Assembly (NCBI RefSeq): GCF_003711515.1
Contig: NW_021167088.1
Location: forward strand, 644,351-708,350
Origin: Sodiomyces alkalinus F11
Lineage: Eukaryota > Ascomycota > Sordariomycetes > Glomerellales > Plectosphaerellaceae
Direction: 5' to 3'
DNA length: 64,000 nucleotides
The notes under the pieces are model-generated. The model was not told where the DNA came from, made no database searches, and saw only the letters and a list, made by a program, of their open reading frames with translations. The translations under genes and the position numbers were made by a program. Positions 1 to 12,376 of this stretch are shown here, piece after piece. Numbering within the stretch: position 1 is the stretch's first letter; each line of letters opens with the position of its first letter.

Positions 1-1842
1 GAGCCCCAGCGCCGCTAGCTGGGAAGAAACGTCGCCTAACAGCCCCGTTGACAACGGCGGGGTCGTTGGCGCAAAGCGTCCGACGCGGCCGCATGCGGTC
101 GGCCCCAGGCTACACGTAGGGCGTCATAACCTTCGGCCGTCGCGCAAGTTCCAGCTGCCGACCCACCCAGTGGTGTTCGAACCGGACGACATGAAGCGCA
201 AAGTGGCGGAACGGAATTTCGAGATGAGCGCCAAGGCATGCTTTCACGTGCTGTTTGGGGACAAGAGCTTCGTGTTCCCCAAACTGTACTTCGAACGGCG
301 AGCCCAGCGGGTTGTGCAGGGCCCGTGGACGACGGGGGAGCACGGGCGTATGCGGCGTGAGTTCAAGTTTCGGGTCGACTACACGGACATGCTCGGGCGG
401 CCCAAGTCGGCGGACGTGGTGGACTACCAGACGATCGAGGTGTTCGAGGACCACGTGACATACGTGGTGACGCACGTCAAGACGGCGTGGCACCTCCCGC
501 ACTCGCAACACTTGAAGCTGGTGGTCAAGGTGGTGGTGACGCACGTGGCCAAGTCCAAGTGCAAGCTGGCCATCTACACGCGGGTGGACTGGGCGAAGAC
601 CCCGGCGCTCTCGTGGCGGTTGGTGGAGCGGCAGGCGCTGGACGACGCTAGGGGCGACGCGGAGGAGCTGGCCGAGCTGGCGACGGACCAGGTGCGAAAG
701 CTGGGGCCGCACAGCCGGACGAAGCGGGCGATCCAGGTGTACGGGCACATCGGGCAGCAGAAACAGGTGCTGGTGTTCACGCCGGCGGAGTCGGAGGCGG
801 CGGCGGCGGCGACGGCGACGGCGAAGGGGCAGGTGATCAGGCCGCGGACGCTGACGGCGATGCTGCTGGAGACGGCGCGGTCGTTCGGGGAGAGCGCGGT
901 GACGTCGGTCATTCTGTGGTCGTTCGCGGCGCTGAAGAAGGCGTTCACGGTGCTGACGGCGCACCGGCTCCTGTTCCTGCTGCTGGGCCTTAGCGTCACG
1001 ACGAACCTGCTCTGGGCGTCCAGGGAGGCGTCGACGTGGTGGTCGGAGAGGCGGACGGCGCAGTTCATGAACCGCATCGGCGTGGGGCCGAATACGGTGA
1101 TGAGCAGGGCCATCTACCTGGCTGACCTTCCCGAGGCGACGGGGGCTACGGCGTCCCTGAATCATTCGGGGGATAGTGCATGGTGAGTCTACGTAATCCT
1201 TCCGAAGGTCAAGCATTGGAAGGACGTGGGACTTTTTTGTTTCTTTTTCTTTTTTTTTTCTTTTCGACCCTTATTTGTTTGCGTTGCTTTCGTCGTTCAA
1301 GCTAACCCATTGCGATTATCTACAGCTACGCCGCGTTCCAGCAGTTAACCAATGCAACGGACATGGATGCGCCGTACGAGAACGTCAGGTCATCATTCTC
1401 CTCGGACTGGGGTCAAGCAGCGGCACAGCGCATCCGACAGACACGACAGCGACTGGGGTCGTACCGACACGACCTCGTGGTGGCAATGCGGGTGGTCAAC
1501 AGCATCGAGCGGGAGATGATCGAGTCGGAGTGGGAGGTCTGGTTGACGGACGAGACGGCGCGGTGCGATCAGCTCAAGATGGTGTTGGACCGTGACGAGG
1601 GGGGCAAAGGTGGGGATCAGGCGAAGGCGAAGTACAAGGACAAGGATAAGGACAGGGCCAAGACGACAGGGGCGCATCAAGAGCAGGACCAGAAGGTGAT
1701 GCTTCCGGGGATGGATTGGAGTGAGGACCAGAACGAAAGCGAGAGGAGGGCAGTGTTGCGGGGGTGGCACGAGAGTTACTGTGGGAGTTGTAAGCGGGAA
1801 CAGCTGCGGGCGAAGGAGGCGAGGGGCCCCATGGGATTATAG
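1..1842 (+). CDS. SIP3: SIP3/LAM-family sterol-transfer protein, C-terminal part (5' partial)
   Basis: This is the 3' end of a gene that begins left of the window; the frame is open from base 2. An intron at 1183-1325 (GTGAGT...ACAG) joins two exons in frame and removes an early stop. The visible protein has a VASt (StART-like) domain from about residue 50 to 230, starting near FQLPTHPVVFEPDDM. A hydrophobic segment follows near residues 320-340 (LLFLLLGLSVTTNLLW), and the tail is charged and Lys/Asp-rich. Known members of this family (yeast Sip3/Lam3 and Ysp1/Lam1) are ER-anchored BAR-PH-VASt proteins that move sterol at ER-plasma membrane contacts; the BAR and PH parts would lie upstream. 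The residues after the membrane segment (exon 2) would form the C-terminal tail. Family assignment is strong. Sterol as the cargo is known for the family and inferred here. Confidence 0.85.
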
Positions 1843-2119
1843 GAGAGGGGGGAACCAGTCAGTCCCTCGTAAAGTATGAGCGGGTGGTGTAGAATAGGTG
1901 TGTAAGACAGCAGAAGCGCCCGAGAAGAAATATATGTGAATTAGTTACTTCGCAATGTCCACTCGCTCCGCTGTGAGCTGGGTCGGCACCGAGTCCCGTA
2001 CTCCCGGATCCGGGATCCACCGGCCCCGTAGAATCATTTGGGGGTTGGACACCCCACCCACTTTTGGCGTGCTGTCTCCTACATGGTCTTCGTTCAGCAC
2101 CTGACAAATCAATAAATAT

Positions 2120-2200
2120 GGCAGAGTGCCAGAGTGGTTAATGGGTATGACTAGAAATCATATGGCTTCGGCCTCACAGGTTCGAATCCTGTCTCTGTCG
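2120..2200 (+). tRNA. tRNA-Ser(AGA): tRNA-Ser (anticodon AGA)
   Basis: The cloverleaf folds completely. The acceptor stem GGCAGAG pairs with CTCTGTC, with G2200 as discriminator base. The anticodon stem TATGA/TCATA closes a 7-base loop CTAGAAA, so the anticodon is AGA (reads UCU). A long variable arm (GGC-TTCG-GCC) marks a class II tRNA, as expected for serine. The T arm is ACAGG-TTCGAAT-CCTGT and holds the internal B box. There is no intron. Confidence 0.95.
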
Positions 2201-3004
2201 GACTATTATTTTTGTCGTTCTATTCCTCGAATTGCCTAATTTCAACATAATATTCTTCCTTTTTCTTCTTTTTTTTTTGTTGAAATGTATCTGGATACTC
2301 TTGGAATTTGAATGCGTCCATGATCATTTTTTACTTTTCTACTCCTCATTATTACCTTCGCTGTACGAACTTGGTACCTTTGCTTCGATTCGCGATTTCG
2401 TCTCAAAGTCATCACGACTTGGGAATAGTGACGTCAACCCGCAGCATCTGGGGAGGTCCAAAAGGTATCTTATTACGTACCCGTCGTCACACGAACTACC
2501 TAGGTACTTACAGGCAGACGTTCATGGTGTACAGTTTCCCAGAGCGACGGTCACCCCTGACGAAGGAATGCCCTCATGTATACTTGCATCGGGAATTAGC
2601 GACTTGGCTTACCTCTTGACGCCGCTGGCACTGTCGTTACCCGTATGACGGAACCAAACAGCAAGATCCAGAAGGAAGAACCCCAACTCCAAATTCCCTA
2701 ACAACCATCGACAAGACATCAAAAAACGAGAACATCACGAACTTCCTTTTGCTCTTCTTCCCTTTACTACCCACCTAGCTCTCGTCCTTTTTTTTTCTTC
2801 TTATCTTTTTCCTTTCAACCTCTTTGGCGACTTTTCGTCTCACATCTCTCTGCCACTTCTCCTATTGTAATTCGCGACCCTACAGGCTATGAGTGTGCCG
2901 TTCCGGCCACCACATACAATACCGACGCATCTCACATAAATCCGACAGCCCTTCAAGGACACTAAACGACCGACCATAATCTGCATTCCTGCGGGCGTAC
3001 CGCC
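2201..3004. other. Gene-free stretch; 5' region of the DUF3074 gene
   Basis: No protein-like ORF is seen. Several pyrimidine tracts (T-rich near 2266-2280 and 2785-2830) precede the DUF3074 start codon, as is common upstream of fungal genes. A ProtA-like TATA box was not identified. Confidence 0.5.
2209..2213 (+). terminator. Pol III T-run terminator of tRNA-Ser
   Basis: Five T residues start nine bases after the tRNA discriminator base. This is the usual RNA polymerase III stop signal. Confidence 0.6.
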
Positions 3005-5421
3005 ATGCCCCCACATCATGAACCTCTTAACTCACTGGGTCCGGCAGACTGGACCACCGTCTCCCCAGAGGAGCTGCCTGACCTGATCACCGAGACCTTC
3101 GCAGACGCCCAGACAATCATCGACTCTCTCCCGGTGCCTTCAACCCTCCAGAAGGCCACCAAGTCAACCTCAAGTAGTCGCCGCGCCCGCTCCCATACCG
3201 ACCCCCCGACCCCGTCGACCGCGATCAACCGTTCGCTTTCGCCCCGCCAGTCCGGTGCCTCCCTTAAGCTGGTGCAGGACCTGATGAAGGAGTGGAAGGC
3301 AGTCAAGATCAACTCGCGCGAGAACCCCCTCTCTATCAATGTCTACAAGCTTGCTGCCAAGGACGGCCGGGGCGCCTGGTTTGCTCGCCGCAGCGTTCAC
3401 GACGGTCTGTCCTTCGAGAAATGGAAGCTGGGTCTTGAGAGGGAGTTTGCCGAATCTATGAAGGTTCAGGATGGCCCTGGTGCTGGTTGCATTCGGGGCA
3501 TCGGCGCCGACAAGAGGGTCGAGCATCACCTTTTGGAGGATGTTGGTAAGGCCGAAGGTATGGTATTCCCTTTCTCATTGTCTCTTGTATTATTTCCCCA
3601 AACAAGTTGCTCCAAAGTTTCTTCTGGTTGCACCTCTCGTACAGTCCTGCTAACAAAATCGTGTTTTCAGTCTTTCAGTTGTCAGCTCAATTTCCCGGTC
3701 CGACCACACCGCGAGACTTCGTCACCCTCGTCCTGACCGGCGAGGCGTCTCACCACCCACCAACTTCCCCTTCATCTATGGGATCTAGTCGGCCGCTGCG
3801 ATCTTTCATGGTCGTGTCAAAACCGTGTCACCACCCAGAGTGTCCCCCACGCGAAGGTTATATCCGTGGTCAGTACGAATCAGTCGAAATCATTCGCGAG
3901 ATCCCCTCCGACAAGCCGGCAGTTCGCAGATCAAAGTCGTCTATCGATCTCGGCACGGACAAGGACAGGCGCCAGTCCATCGCCGAGGACATGGGGAAAC
4001 AAGCCGTCCTTCGAGCAGCTCAACGCACGGCCGAACCCCAGAAGGATGATGACGGCCTCAACCGAGGCGAATCTGCGGCCTCCACGGGCGACAGCCATGC
4101 ACGAGGTGACGCCGTACATGGTCCAGGCGGTGCTGCAAGCGACGGGGATGAGTCTCCCACGACTATCGAGTGGCTCATGATCACCCGGAGCGACCCCGGA
4201 GGCACCGTGCCCCGGTTCATGGTCGAAAGAGGAACTCCTGGTGGAATCGTTTCCGATGCCAGCAAGTTCCTCAAGTGGCTCACTTCCAAGTCTGCGCGAG
4301 AATTCGCTTCCGGTCCAGAGCACGAGCATGCCGGATCGGACCGCGCCAAAGCGGACGCTCTGCACGCCGAGGAGACGGAGTCTCGTGCTCAGAAAATCGC
4401 TTTGGAGCCCACGTCCAATCTCGTTCCGGACGACGACGACAATGGCGACAGCGGAAAGCCAAGGCGATCGTTTGAACGGCAGGGGTCGCATGGATCGGAG
4501 GATTCTGACGCCGCTGCCAGCAGTAACGGCCTCTACGGGATCCTTTTGGGGGCCTTTGGGATGGCCAGCTCGGTCGTCGCTAGCAAACTTCCAAACAACC
4601 TGCCGGGGTTCTTTCAGAATGGAAACAATGCGAGCAGTGAGACGATACCCGAGGAAGAAAACGACTCCACGGATGACCAGAGCGACGCTTCCTCTCTGAG
4701 GTCCTTCACATCCGCAGTCGAACCTCCGCAATCAGACCGCATCGACAACAGCAACGCCGACGGCAGCAGTGTCGGAGCCGGGGCCACCGCTGACCGGCAT
4801 GGTTGCGATGATGCCAATTCAATCCAGTCCAATTCGAACGAGTCTAGCCCCAGCACCACCAGCAAGCCCCTCACGCAGGCCAACACGCAGTACGAGAAGG
4901 ACCTCCGCAAGCTCGGAGACCGCCGCAATAAGGTGAACGACAAACTGGCGCGGCTGCAGAGCCGTATCGCGACCAAGCGGGACGAGGACGCCCAAAAGGA
5001 CGCCAGCGCCCTCTCCAAGCTGCGCGGGAAGCACGAGCGCGAGATGGCCAAGCAAGAGGAGAAGTACCAACGCGAGCTCCGCCGGCTCGAGGAGAAGCGG
5101 CAGAGCGAAGAGCGCAAAGCGGAACAGCGTCGCCGGAAGCAGGCCGAGCGGGAAGAAAAGGCCAACATCGGTCTCGAGCTCCAGCGCGTCCGCGCCGAGC
5201 GGGATATCGCGCTGAAGCAGGTCGAGGCGCTCAAAGCCCAGGTTGGCGAGCTGCAGACTCAGAATACGCGCCTCGTGGCAGAGATGGGGAGAAGGGATGG
5301 GGCGTCATCTCCTACCGTGCAGAAGGGGCCGTCAGGGTCCGCGGCCGGAAGCCAACTCGCAGAGGAGCAGCAGCCGATACAGGGCGTCCAGAGAGAGGGC
5401 CGTGACGTCTCTGTAGGATAA
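3005..5421 (+). CDS. DUF3074 (START-like) domain protein with C-terminal coiled coil
   Basis: The CDS is join(3005..3557, 3671..5421), 767 residues. The intron 3558-3670 (GTATGG...TTTTCAG) restores the conserved stretch VFQLSAQFPGPTTPRDF across the join. The N-terminal 330 or so residues match the fungal DUF3074 family, a START/SRPBCC-type fold thought to bind a hydrophobic ligand; conserved-looking pieces are AWFARRSVHDGLSF, IRGIGADKRVE and FMVVSKPC. A long acidic, Ser-rich linker follows. A highly charged Lys/Glu/Arg coiled coil covers roughly residues 580-710 (nt 4890-5280). The ligand and cell location are unknown. The gene lies on the same strand as the SIP3-type gene, 1.2 kb downstream with a tRNA between them. 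The ATG at 3005 is chosen as the first in-frame start of an alignable N-terminus. Lipid binding is an inference from the fold. Confidence 0.85.
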
Positions 5422-8400
5422 AGTCGCGAAGCCAGCTGTGGATGACGATCGGGCTGCCGAGGGGCCGGGCTGGAATGGAACCTAATCATTAGCGTACGTG
5501 TATGGGATCCTTTACCAAGACGAGCGATGAAGATTGTATGACCCATCATGAATAGATAGATATGCTTAGAAGGCTAGGGGGTGAGGGGTGAGGGGCGGGG
5601 GAGAGCATGTATGTATGATAACAGGTCGTCCTGAATGTTTGACAAGACTTTGGACGAGAGCCTCGGGCGTGAACGATGTTTGCATCAATCTTCTTCTTTT
5701 TGAAAGCACGGTTTCGCATTCTACTTTGCATCCACGTTTAAAGGTAGCTCAACTAATGTAGACGAACGTTTCCATTTCCTTTCCCTTCTGATTCGGGCAG
5801 AATACTCCGTAGAGAGACAGCACTCTTGGGGCGCGCCGGGGGGGGGGGGGGGGTTCGACGAAATATCTCGAGGCTTTCCTTTCCGTATCTGGGTAAGTCG
5901 GCCGAAGCCGAATCACATTACCTTGCGTCGGCATATGCGGGCTTTGGAACACTGTAGGTATCCCATCCGTAGGGTGAGCGACAACTGACTACGTCATTGC
6001 GATTGCAAATGCGATGTTTCGTTTCAGCTGGGCATGGTTGTGGAGGTACCGAGTGGCTCCTTTTTTTTCCTTTTTTCCTTTTTTCCTTTTTTTTTTTTCT
6101 TTCTTTTTTTTTTCGTCTTGTCTGGTGTCTCTGGAGGGATCCCAAAGCTTCAGGTTGCGAATAATTCTCAATGTACACGTGTATCTGCGCGGCACGAAAT
6201 GTTCGGGTGAAGCCGCGTGGCTAAGTGCGCTAAAGGTTGACTGCGCCACGCGCCAGAGACGGTTTTAGGGTGCGCTTCTCCCTATTTGGATGTACACGCG
6301 AATGTACAACCTTCGTACCTCTTGGATCTTCACAACAATTCCCATTTATTTGCTCCATGTCAGGCTTGTCCATTTTACTACTACCACTGCGCCGTCACCG
6401 CCAGTCCCATCTGAACATCGGCGCTGCCGCCACTTGTGTCCGCCGCGTTGAGACCGCCATTCGCTCACTGGACAGCGGCCTGCCTTTATGGGAAGAATGT
6501 ATCGGCCCTTCGCGCCGGTTAGACCTGGTTGGATGTCATTTTCACGGAACAGATCTGCGACCTGGCCTCCAAGCATGAACTTCCAAGACACGCAGAGGTA
6601 AGAGGTCCACAGACAAGGTCTGTACGGGGAGACCTCAGAGCACGGCACTTGAGCTAGCTCTTGGCTGTTTTGTTCTTTTGAGTACCTTACCTTATTCCGG
6701 TGAGCGGCGGCCAAGAAATGGAGACCCCTCGCTCATGTGACTGGAAGCCAACCGGCCTCGTGACAACGCGCCAGATACGTACGGACGGCTGACGATCAAT
6801 TTGGAGGTCACGAGGACAGTGTATGGAAGATATTGCTTCGTACTCCGTTCTTCGCACACTCTTCCATGGCGGCAACGTTGGGAATTTGCTTGGCAATTAA
6901 CACCGAGGGTTTTGCCGATTAGCGAGAAGCTCCACCGATTCAGCCGGGCAACACTTGACCGTGGGACGACCGCGCATTGCACCAAGCGGCTAGAAGCGCA
7001 AAAGGTTTCGACGGTAGTACGTTGTACAGAGTATCGCAACTTGCAGCGTACTCGTACCTGTGCTGACATCGTAGTACGTTCACACACCCTCCCAACTTTC
7101 AGCCGACTCCGCGCATGAAGCCAGTTGGTCCGGCGGCTTCTTTCAGTTCTCGTGTTTCCTTCTTCCCGCGGCGAGTTCTATTCTCACCCTATACCCGCAC
7201 TCACGCCCACGGCTTTGTCAGGGAAGATTAACCCAGCCGGACGGTTCCTACAAAGTTGAATCTGTGTCACCCCCGTACATTTTTCCACACATCAACGACG
7301 AACGTGGGAAGACGAAGGTGGATACCCACGGTCCTGGCTCACGACCGAAGACTGACGCGTTCTTTTCTTCCAACGCCCGTTTCCATGGCCCCAGTTTCAC
7401 TTGTCCCGAGTCTTGGCCAATATGCACTCTGCACTCTGCTTCCGCCTTTCATGGACGGCGATGTTGCCCATCATCGTGTCTTTGAACGGGTCTTCCTGAG
7501 TGGCTGGATCGATTTGATAATCTCTTGTCCTCGCCGAGACATATGGGGGGGAGTAAAACAAAAAACAAAGAGATTGTCACCACTAGCTCCCGGTTAGCTT
7601 CTGCGGGACGAAGCGTCTCCACGACTCGGACGAGCAAGCTCACGACGGTTGCGCCCCTTTTTCATCCCTCTCATGCCCCTGTCATCATCTCACGGTCTTT
7701 CCGTCTCATCGGCCTCCTCTCACTCACCTCCGTCTGCCTGCTACTTGAGTTTGGGAGAATCTAACTGGTCTTTATTCCTTCCGTTTTCTTCTCATTTTAA
7801 GCCAATTAGAGGTTATTCTTTATACTCAGCTCCACCAGGTGGAATGGAAATGGACCAGGGGCCTATTCTGGACCACTTGTCTTCAACCAATCAAGGCCCA
7901 GAAGTGCGTCTTCACCAGACACACCTCACTTGGTCGTCCGCCGCTAGCGAGAACGTCAACCCAACAAGAAGCCATCTACAGGCTCTCGTTGCTCGACGCC
8001 CCTTTGGTCCTATCCGTCCACCCTCCATCCTTTATTCGATAATGACACTTTTCTGTTCCCAGCAGCTATGCGAGGGTCAGGGGTTGAGTGAGGGAAGGAG
8101 ACCCGTTTGAAACTTCATCTACACGGATATTCTGCTAGCGCCGNNNNNNNNNNNNNNNNNNNNNNNNNNNNNNNNNNNGGGGGGGGGGTGTCTCAGTCTC
8201 GTGGTTATGACACTCGACGATGGACGCCATGCCTTGTCAAGGCCCGCTTGGGTTAGCTGGATATCAGTTTTATGTATCTTCCCCCCAGACGAGTGTCTGT
8301 ACGAATCCACACTAGTACACTGGTTTCGTTTACGGATCTCGACGGGTCCATTGTTTTTTTCTTTCACCCACCACACCACACCCCCTTTACCCCGTTGGGG

Positions 8401-11311
8401 GTCCGGCCCCCGTATGATCCCATCGTCAACTCACAATCGGCTTCTTGGCTCTTGTTCAGCACTGTCCCCCGTGCATACGGACGCGTCCAGTCACAACGGG
8501 GAATTTCCAAACTGTTTGCCCATCTTTGATTACTTATTCTGCTTCAAGCAATAGCAAGCCGTCGTCATGTCGCCGCAGCAGATCGGCTGCATATGGCAAG
8601 CAAGTAAGCAAGCAAGCAAGAAGCAAGCCCCGTGCATTCTACCCTCGATGCATGCTGTGCGTCGCCAGTGGCGGGAACTGCATGTATGTAAGGCGCACCG
8701 GCGCTAAGTTCGCGGGCGTGGGACGACGGTGTTAGTGTCACGTCTCTGCTCCCCTCGCCAGCCATCGGACGCGAGGGAAATGAGGATCCGCTAGGACTCT
8801 GGCCTTCTGCGGCATTTTGAGTGGCAGGAACTGTGGCAAACGCAATTTGGACAGCTTGGATATGCAATATGTATTCTTTGGGAGGAGGGAAAATGTCCCC
8901 CTGGGTGGGTGGGTGTTGGAGCCAACACTATTGTTACTGGCATGGCGGCTCGATGTCATGTCACAATTCACCTGTTGTATGTTTCCCCGGAACGGACGTC
9001 AGTCTGGCCTGGCAAGGTCCCGGCCGGTTTCGCGGTTTCGCACGGCGCGGCGTCTCTTTTGTCAGGGGGCGTTTCAAGGTGGGGGAGGGCACTTGTAAGT
9101 TGTCTGACGAGGCGCTGGCTGGGCTGCTCCGCGGTTCGCTATGTGGTCGTACAAAGTAGGGGATAAATTATGTCCGGTAGGCGAGAACGAGAACGAGAAC
9201 GAGACTACGGGCAGGGCGGGAGAGGTCAAGTGCAGAAATGTTGCCAAGGAGGGGCAACTCGAGCAATTCGAGAGGAATTGTAAGAGTCATAATGCCAATG
9301 TGGCCCGTATATTCGACCAAGAAACACTGGACGATGGAGCAAAGCGGGCCCACCACAGGCGCCGCCATACCCTGTCTAGGATAGAGGGACAAGATGCACG
9401 TTGCATCGTTAGGGCAAAAGACCGGGCACGTATGTCCGTGTTTCTGACGACTTGGGTATTCCACCAAAGAGAGGGATATTACGACTTTGCCGGCGTATGA
9501 ACGTTGAAGAGAAGGTTGTCTCGTATACTGGGTGTTTTGCCGAGATGCAGGCCGACTGACAACCTGCAATGGGTGGTGAAGAGGAGTCCAAGCGGTATCG
9601 TATCGTTCAGTTAATGGAAGAGGAGTGGTCGTTAGGTATTTGGTACGTTGGTACGTTTGTACGTTTCCAGGGGCCGAGTGTGGCGGAGTTGGGGCGACGC
9701 ACCGACCACTATAAGCCACCCGGCCACGGACCATAAGGTATCTTCGTGCCATAGGGCAGGGAGATACACATCGTTGTACAGCGTAGACAGCGACATGGAC
9801 AAGGTATTGTATCCCCACTTCGTACGTTAACAGACATTGAGGATACCTACCTTACCTAAGGTATATTAAGACCCTATTGGGCCTGAAGTCTGTATGGTGC
9901 CCAGTTATCAGGCAAGTATACTGGGGATCTTGGTCTTGGGATGTAGGGGTACTCCGTACAGCTGTACAAACGTCCCGGCTGCCAAGGTACCGTATATAAG
10001 GTACCTGTACTTTGTAGGTGTATTAGCAGCATGTATCCCCTCTTAAATGCCTTTTTTCTTCGTTTTTCAGCTGTGTTGCCCCCTGCTCGTTTCCCATTCC
10101 AGATCATCTTCCGCTTCACAGCTGCATGTAGCCCACAACGCAACGCCTTCAGTAGCTGAGAAGCCCATTTGCTCATGTGCTGCGTTTGGTTCCTGGCTCC
10201 CTCCTAAAATTCTGTCATCGAGCATATTCGAATATGCACGCCCCGGCTGCACAGCCATCGGCGGGCGTCTGTCGCCATTGCCGCTACTGCTACCTGCTAC
10301 CTGCTACTGCACCCGGCCTGCGACCTCTTCGCTTCCTCCGAATCCTCGGCACCCATTAGTCCAACGTACAATGTGAGGCGCTGGAATGGATCCAAATGGA
10401 TGTGAAGGTTTTCCTCTCGGGACCCGACCGTCGCCAGACTGTACACAGGAGTCGGCGCAGCTAATCGTCCACTGTATCATGCATGAGATGATGACTATCC
10501 GGCTTCGTGCCTGGGCAGAAACGTGTCGAAACGAAGCATTGGAAAGGGACGTTGGACCTCCAAGGGCCTGATCCTGAGCTGGGGATATGATTTTCATGTA
10601 CGTTGTCTATCCCATGTCCCATCTTCGTGGTCCCTGCTATGCCGACACCACCCTCCCCTAAATTCCCGGCTTCTGTCACCCGCAAGTCACTGTCACTGTC
10701 ACTGTCACACGCCCCCTTCGGCGCAGCGCCCAGACTCGGTACTGATTGACAACCATTGACAACCCTTGTCGACCGCCCTTGCCCTCGGCTGCACCTGGAA
10801 GGAAGACCCAGGAAGTCGCAAGTCTCTCTCCAGCCAGTGCCGCTTTCCCCTCCACAACTCGACTCCACCCTCCTGTCTTCGCCCCGTCCACGCCAACGCC
10901 CGCCCCTCCCTCCCCTCCTTTTCCACTCCAATGGCGAAAATGGGAACCATGCCATGGTGAAGGAATTACTTTAATACCCCACCACCCTCGCAACATGTCT
11001 TACCCTTTCTTACCCTTTCTTACCCTCCCTCTTCCCTCACGAGCACCTCGTCCACCGTTCTCTTCTTCTTGCGGTAGCTGGATTGTTAAGCTTTAATTCC
11101 CTCCTCGGGACGGACCAGCGCCGTTTATACCTTTTTTTTTTCCAACTTTATATTCTTCTTCTTTGCCTTGATTGCCTCTTGCCTCTCGCCTCTCGCCTCT
11201 CGCCCTCCCATAAATCGCTCGATCTGCTCCTTCAACTCACCATCCGAGCGCAAAGCCTTTACAAAGATCCTATTGCCCGCGCCGCCCCCCGTCTCGCCAC
11301 AACTCCCGGTC
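5422..11311. other. Long gene-poor interval (5.9 kb) with low-complexity tracts and an N gap
   Basis: No ORF here has protein-like composition or a splice-joinable domain. The interval holds a G16 run (5838-5853), a T/C-rich tract (6060-6115), the N gap (8144-8178), a GAGAAC hexamer repeat (about 9183-9204), GTAC-rich palindromic DNA (about 9840-10020, including GGTACC flanking TATATA), TCACTG repeats (about 10686-10708) and a CT-rich tract with CTCTCGC repeats (about 11174-11206), probably in the 5' leader of the next gene. A non-coding RNA or a gene with many tiny exons cannot be excluded. Confidence 0.5.
8144..8178. other. Assembly gap (35 N)
   Basis: A run of 35 N is followed directly by a G10 tract (8179-8188). 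The true gap length is unknown. The homopolymer suggests a sequencing failure at poly-G. Confidence 0.95.
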
Positions 11312-12376
11312 ATGCCGCCACAACTGCTCCCGGCCTCGGCGGCCGCCTTTGCCCCGAGGGCTTCTTCCGTTAACGTTGTTCTCGGATCCAGAGTCGAGCC
11401 CTGGTTGACACAAACCCTCAAACGCATCAACCGAGTAAAGCGACCTCTCAACAGCATTCCGCAGCACCAAAGATGTCTGACCGAAACCTTGTCCTCAACC
11501 AATGCCATCTGGAATCTGGCTGCTCTCATGTTGCCGAAGGCCCCGGAGTCGGAACTCCGTCAGGACGACAATCCCTTGGTCGAGGCCCTCTGCAACTTCC
11601 AACTCGTCCATATCCAGGCCTACATCGTACATGTCGACATGGTCCTACGAAACGAGGTCGCCTTCAAGCTGACCCCCGACACCATCGATGCTCTGGTCGA
11701 GTACCACGAGGAAACCCACTGCGTCGACGCCAAGGCGAACACCCACGACTGGGCCGAGAAGGACCAGCAGTGCAAGAAGCTCCACGAGGACTTTGTCCAA
11801 GCCATCAACAAGTTTGTGTTCCGCACTCATGTCAGCGCCTTGGAGGGTCTCGAGGAGGAGGGCGCCGGCGAGCTGCTCTGCGGGAAGAGTGAGGAGGTCA
11901 GGAGCCATATCATGGGTCTCATGAAGCCTCTGTTGGCCCCGCCACCGAGGGTAGTCGATGTCATTCGTCAAGCCCCGCTGCTCCCGAGCTCCCCGGCCGG
12001 CGCCTCCATGTGGTCTCAGTCGCAACCCACACCGCATTCGCACCCGCACACGCACACGCACACGCACACAAGCCTCCCCGCAGTTGATCCGTGGAGAATA
12101 CTACCGTCAAGTCCTAGCGTAACATCCGTGTCGCAAGACTCGGTCACCACCCCCGTCTGGACCAACTTGGCGCTGTCCGAGACGCAAGTGCCGTCACCGA
12201 CCCCTGCTTTCAGCGAGCCATTCTCTTCCGCCGGTTACTTCTACAGCTCGCCCCTCGTGATGGCACCTATCCCGGCGCTTCCTCTGCCCAGCACCTTCAC
12301 CCCGCAATGCGGCATCGGCATGGGCTACGGAGGCTTCGGATGGGACCGGTATCCGGAGTACGCCACCATGACCTGA
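11312..12376 (+). CDS. Hypothetical protein, helical core with His/Thr and Pro/Ser-rich tail
   Basis: I do not recognise this family. The frame is open further upstream, but only from a TTG at 11168. The first in-frame ATG (MPPQLLPAS) is at 11312, giving 354 residues. Residues about 25-210 look like a soluble helical domain: acidic, with regular hydrophobic spacing, segments such as LVEALCNFQLVHIQAYIVHVD, and two Cys/His-bearing patches (EETHCVDAKAN and DQQCKKLHEDF). The last third is low complexity with an HPHTHTHTHTS run, then Pro/Ser/Gly/Tyr-rich sequence. No signal peptide or membrane segment is evident. The codon choice is C-ending and biased like the neighbouring genes, which supports a real gene. 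An upstream exon could exist, since the 5' leader is long and CT-rich. Confidence 0.6.
   Translation: MPPQLLPASAAAFAPRASSVNVVLGSRVEPWLTQTLKRINRVKRPLNSIPQHQRCLTETLSSTNAIWNLAALMLPKAPESELRQDDNPLVEALCNFQLVHIQAYIVHVDMVLRNEVAFKLTPDTIDALVEYHEETHCVDAKANTHDWAEKDQQCKKLHEDFVQAINKFVFRTHVSALEGLEEEGAGELLCGKSEEVRSHIMGLMKPLLAPPPRVVDVIRQAPLLPSSPAGASMWSQSQPTPHSHPHTHTHTHTSLPAVDPWRILPSSPSVTSVSQDSVTTPVWTNLALSETQVPSPTPAFSEPFSSAGYFYSSPLVMAPIPALPLPSTFTPQCGIGMGYGGFGWDRYPEYATMT

Noticed and set aside
110..1216. Long minus-strand ORF (368 codons) opposite the SIP3-like gene
   Set aside because: Arg/Pro-rich composition typical of the antisense of a GC-rich gene; the plus strand carries a recognisable VASt domain.
9168..9818. 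216-codon minus-strand ORF in the gene-poor interval
   Set aside because: Random-looking composition, no motif, and it overlaps GTAC-rich palindromic and repeat DNA.
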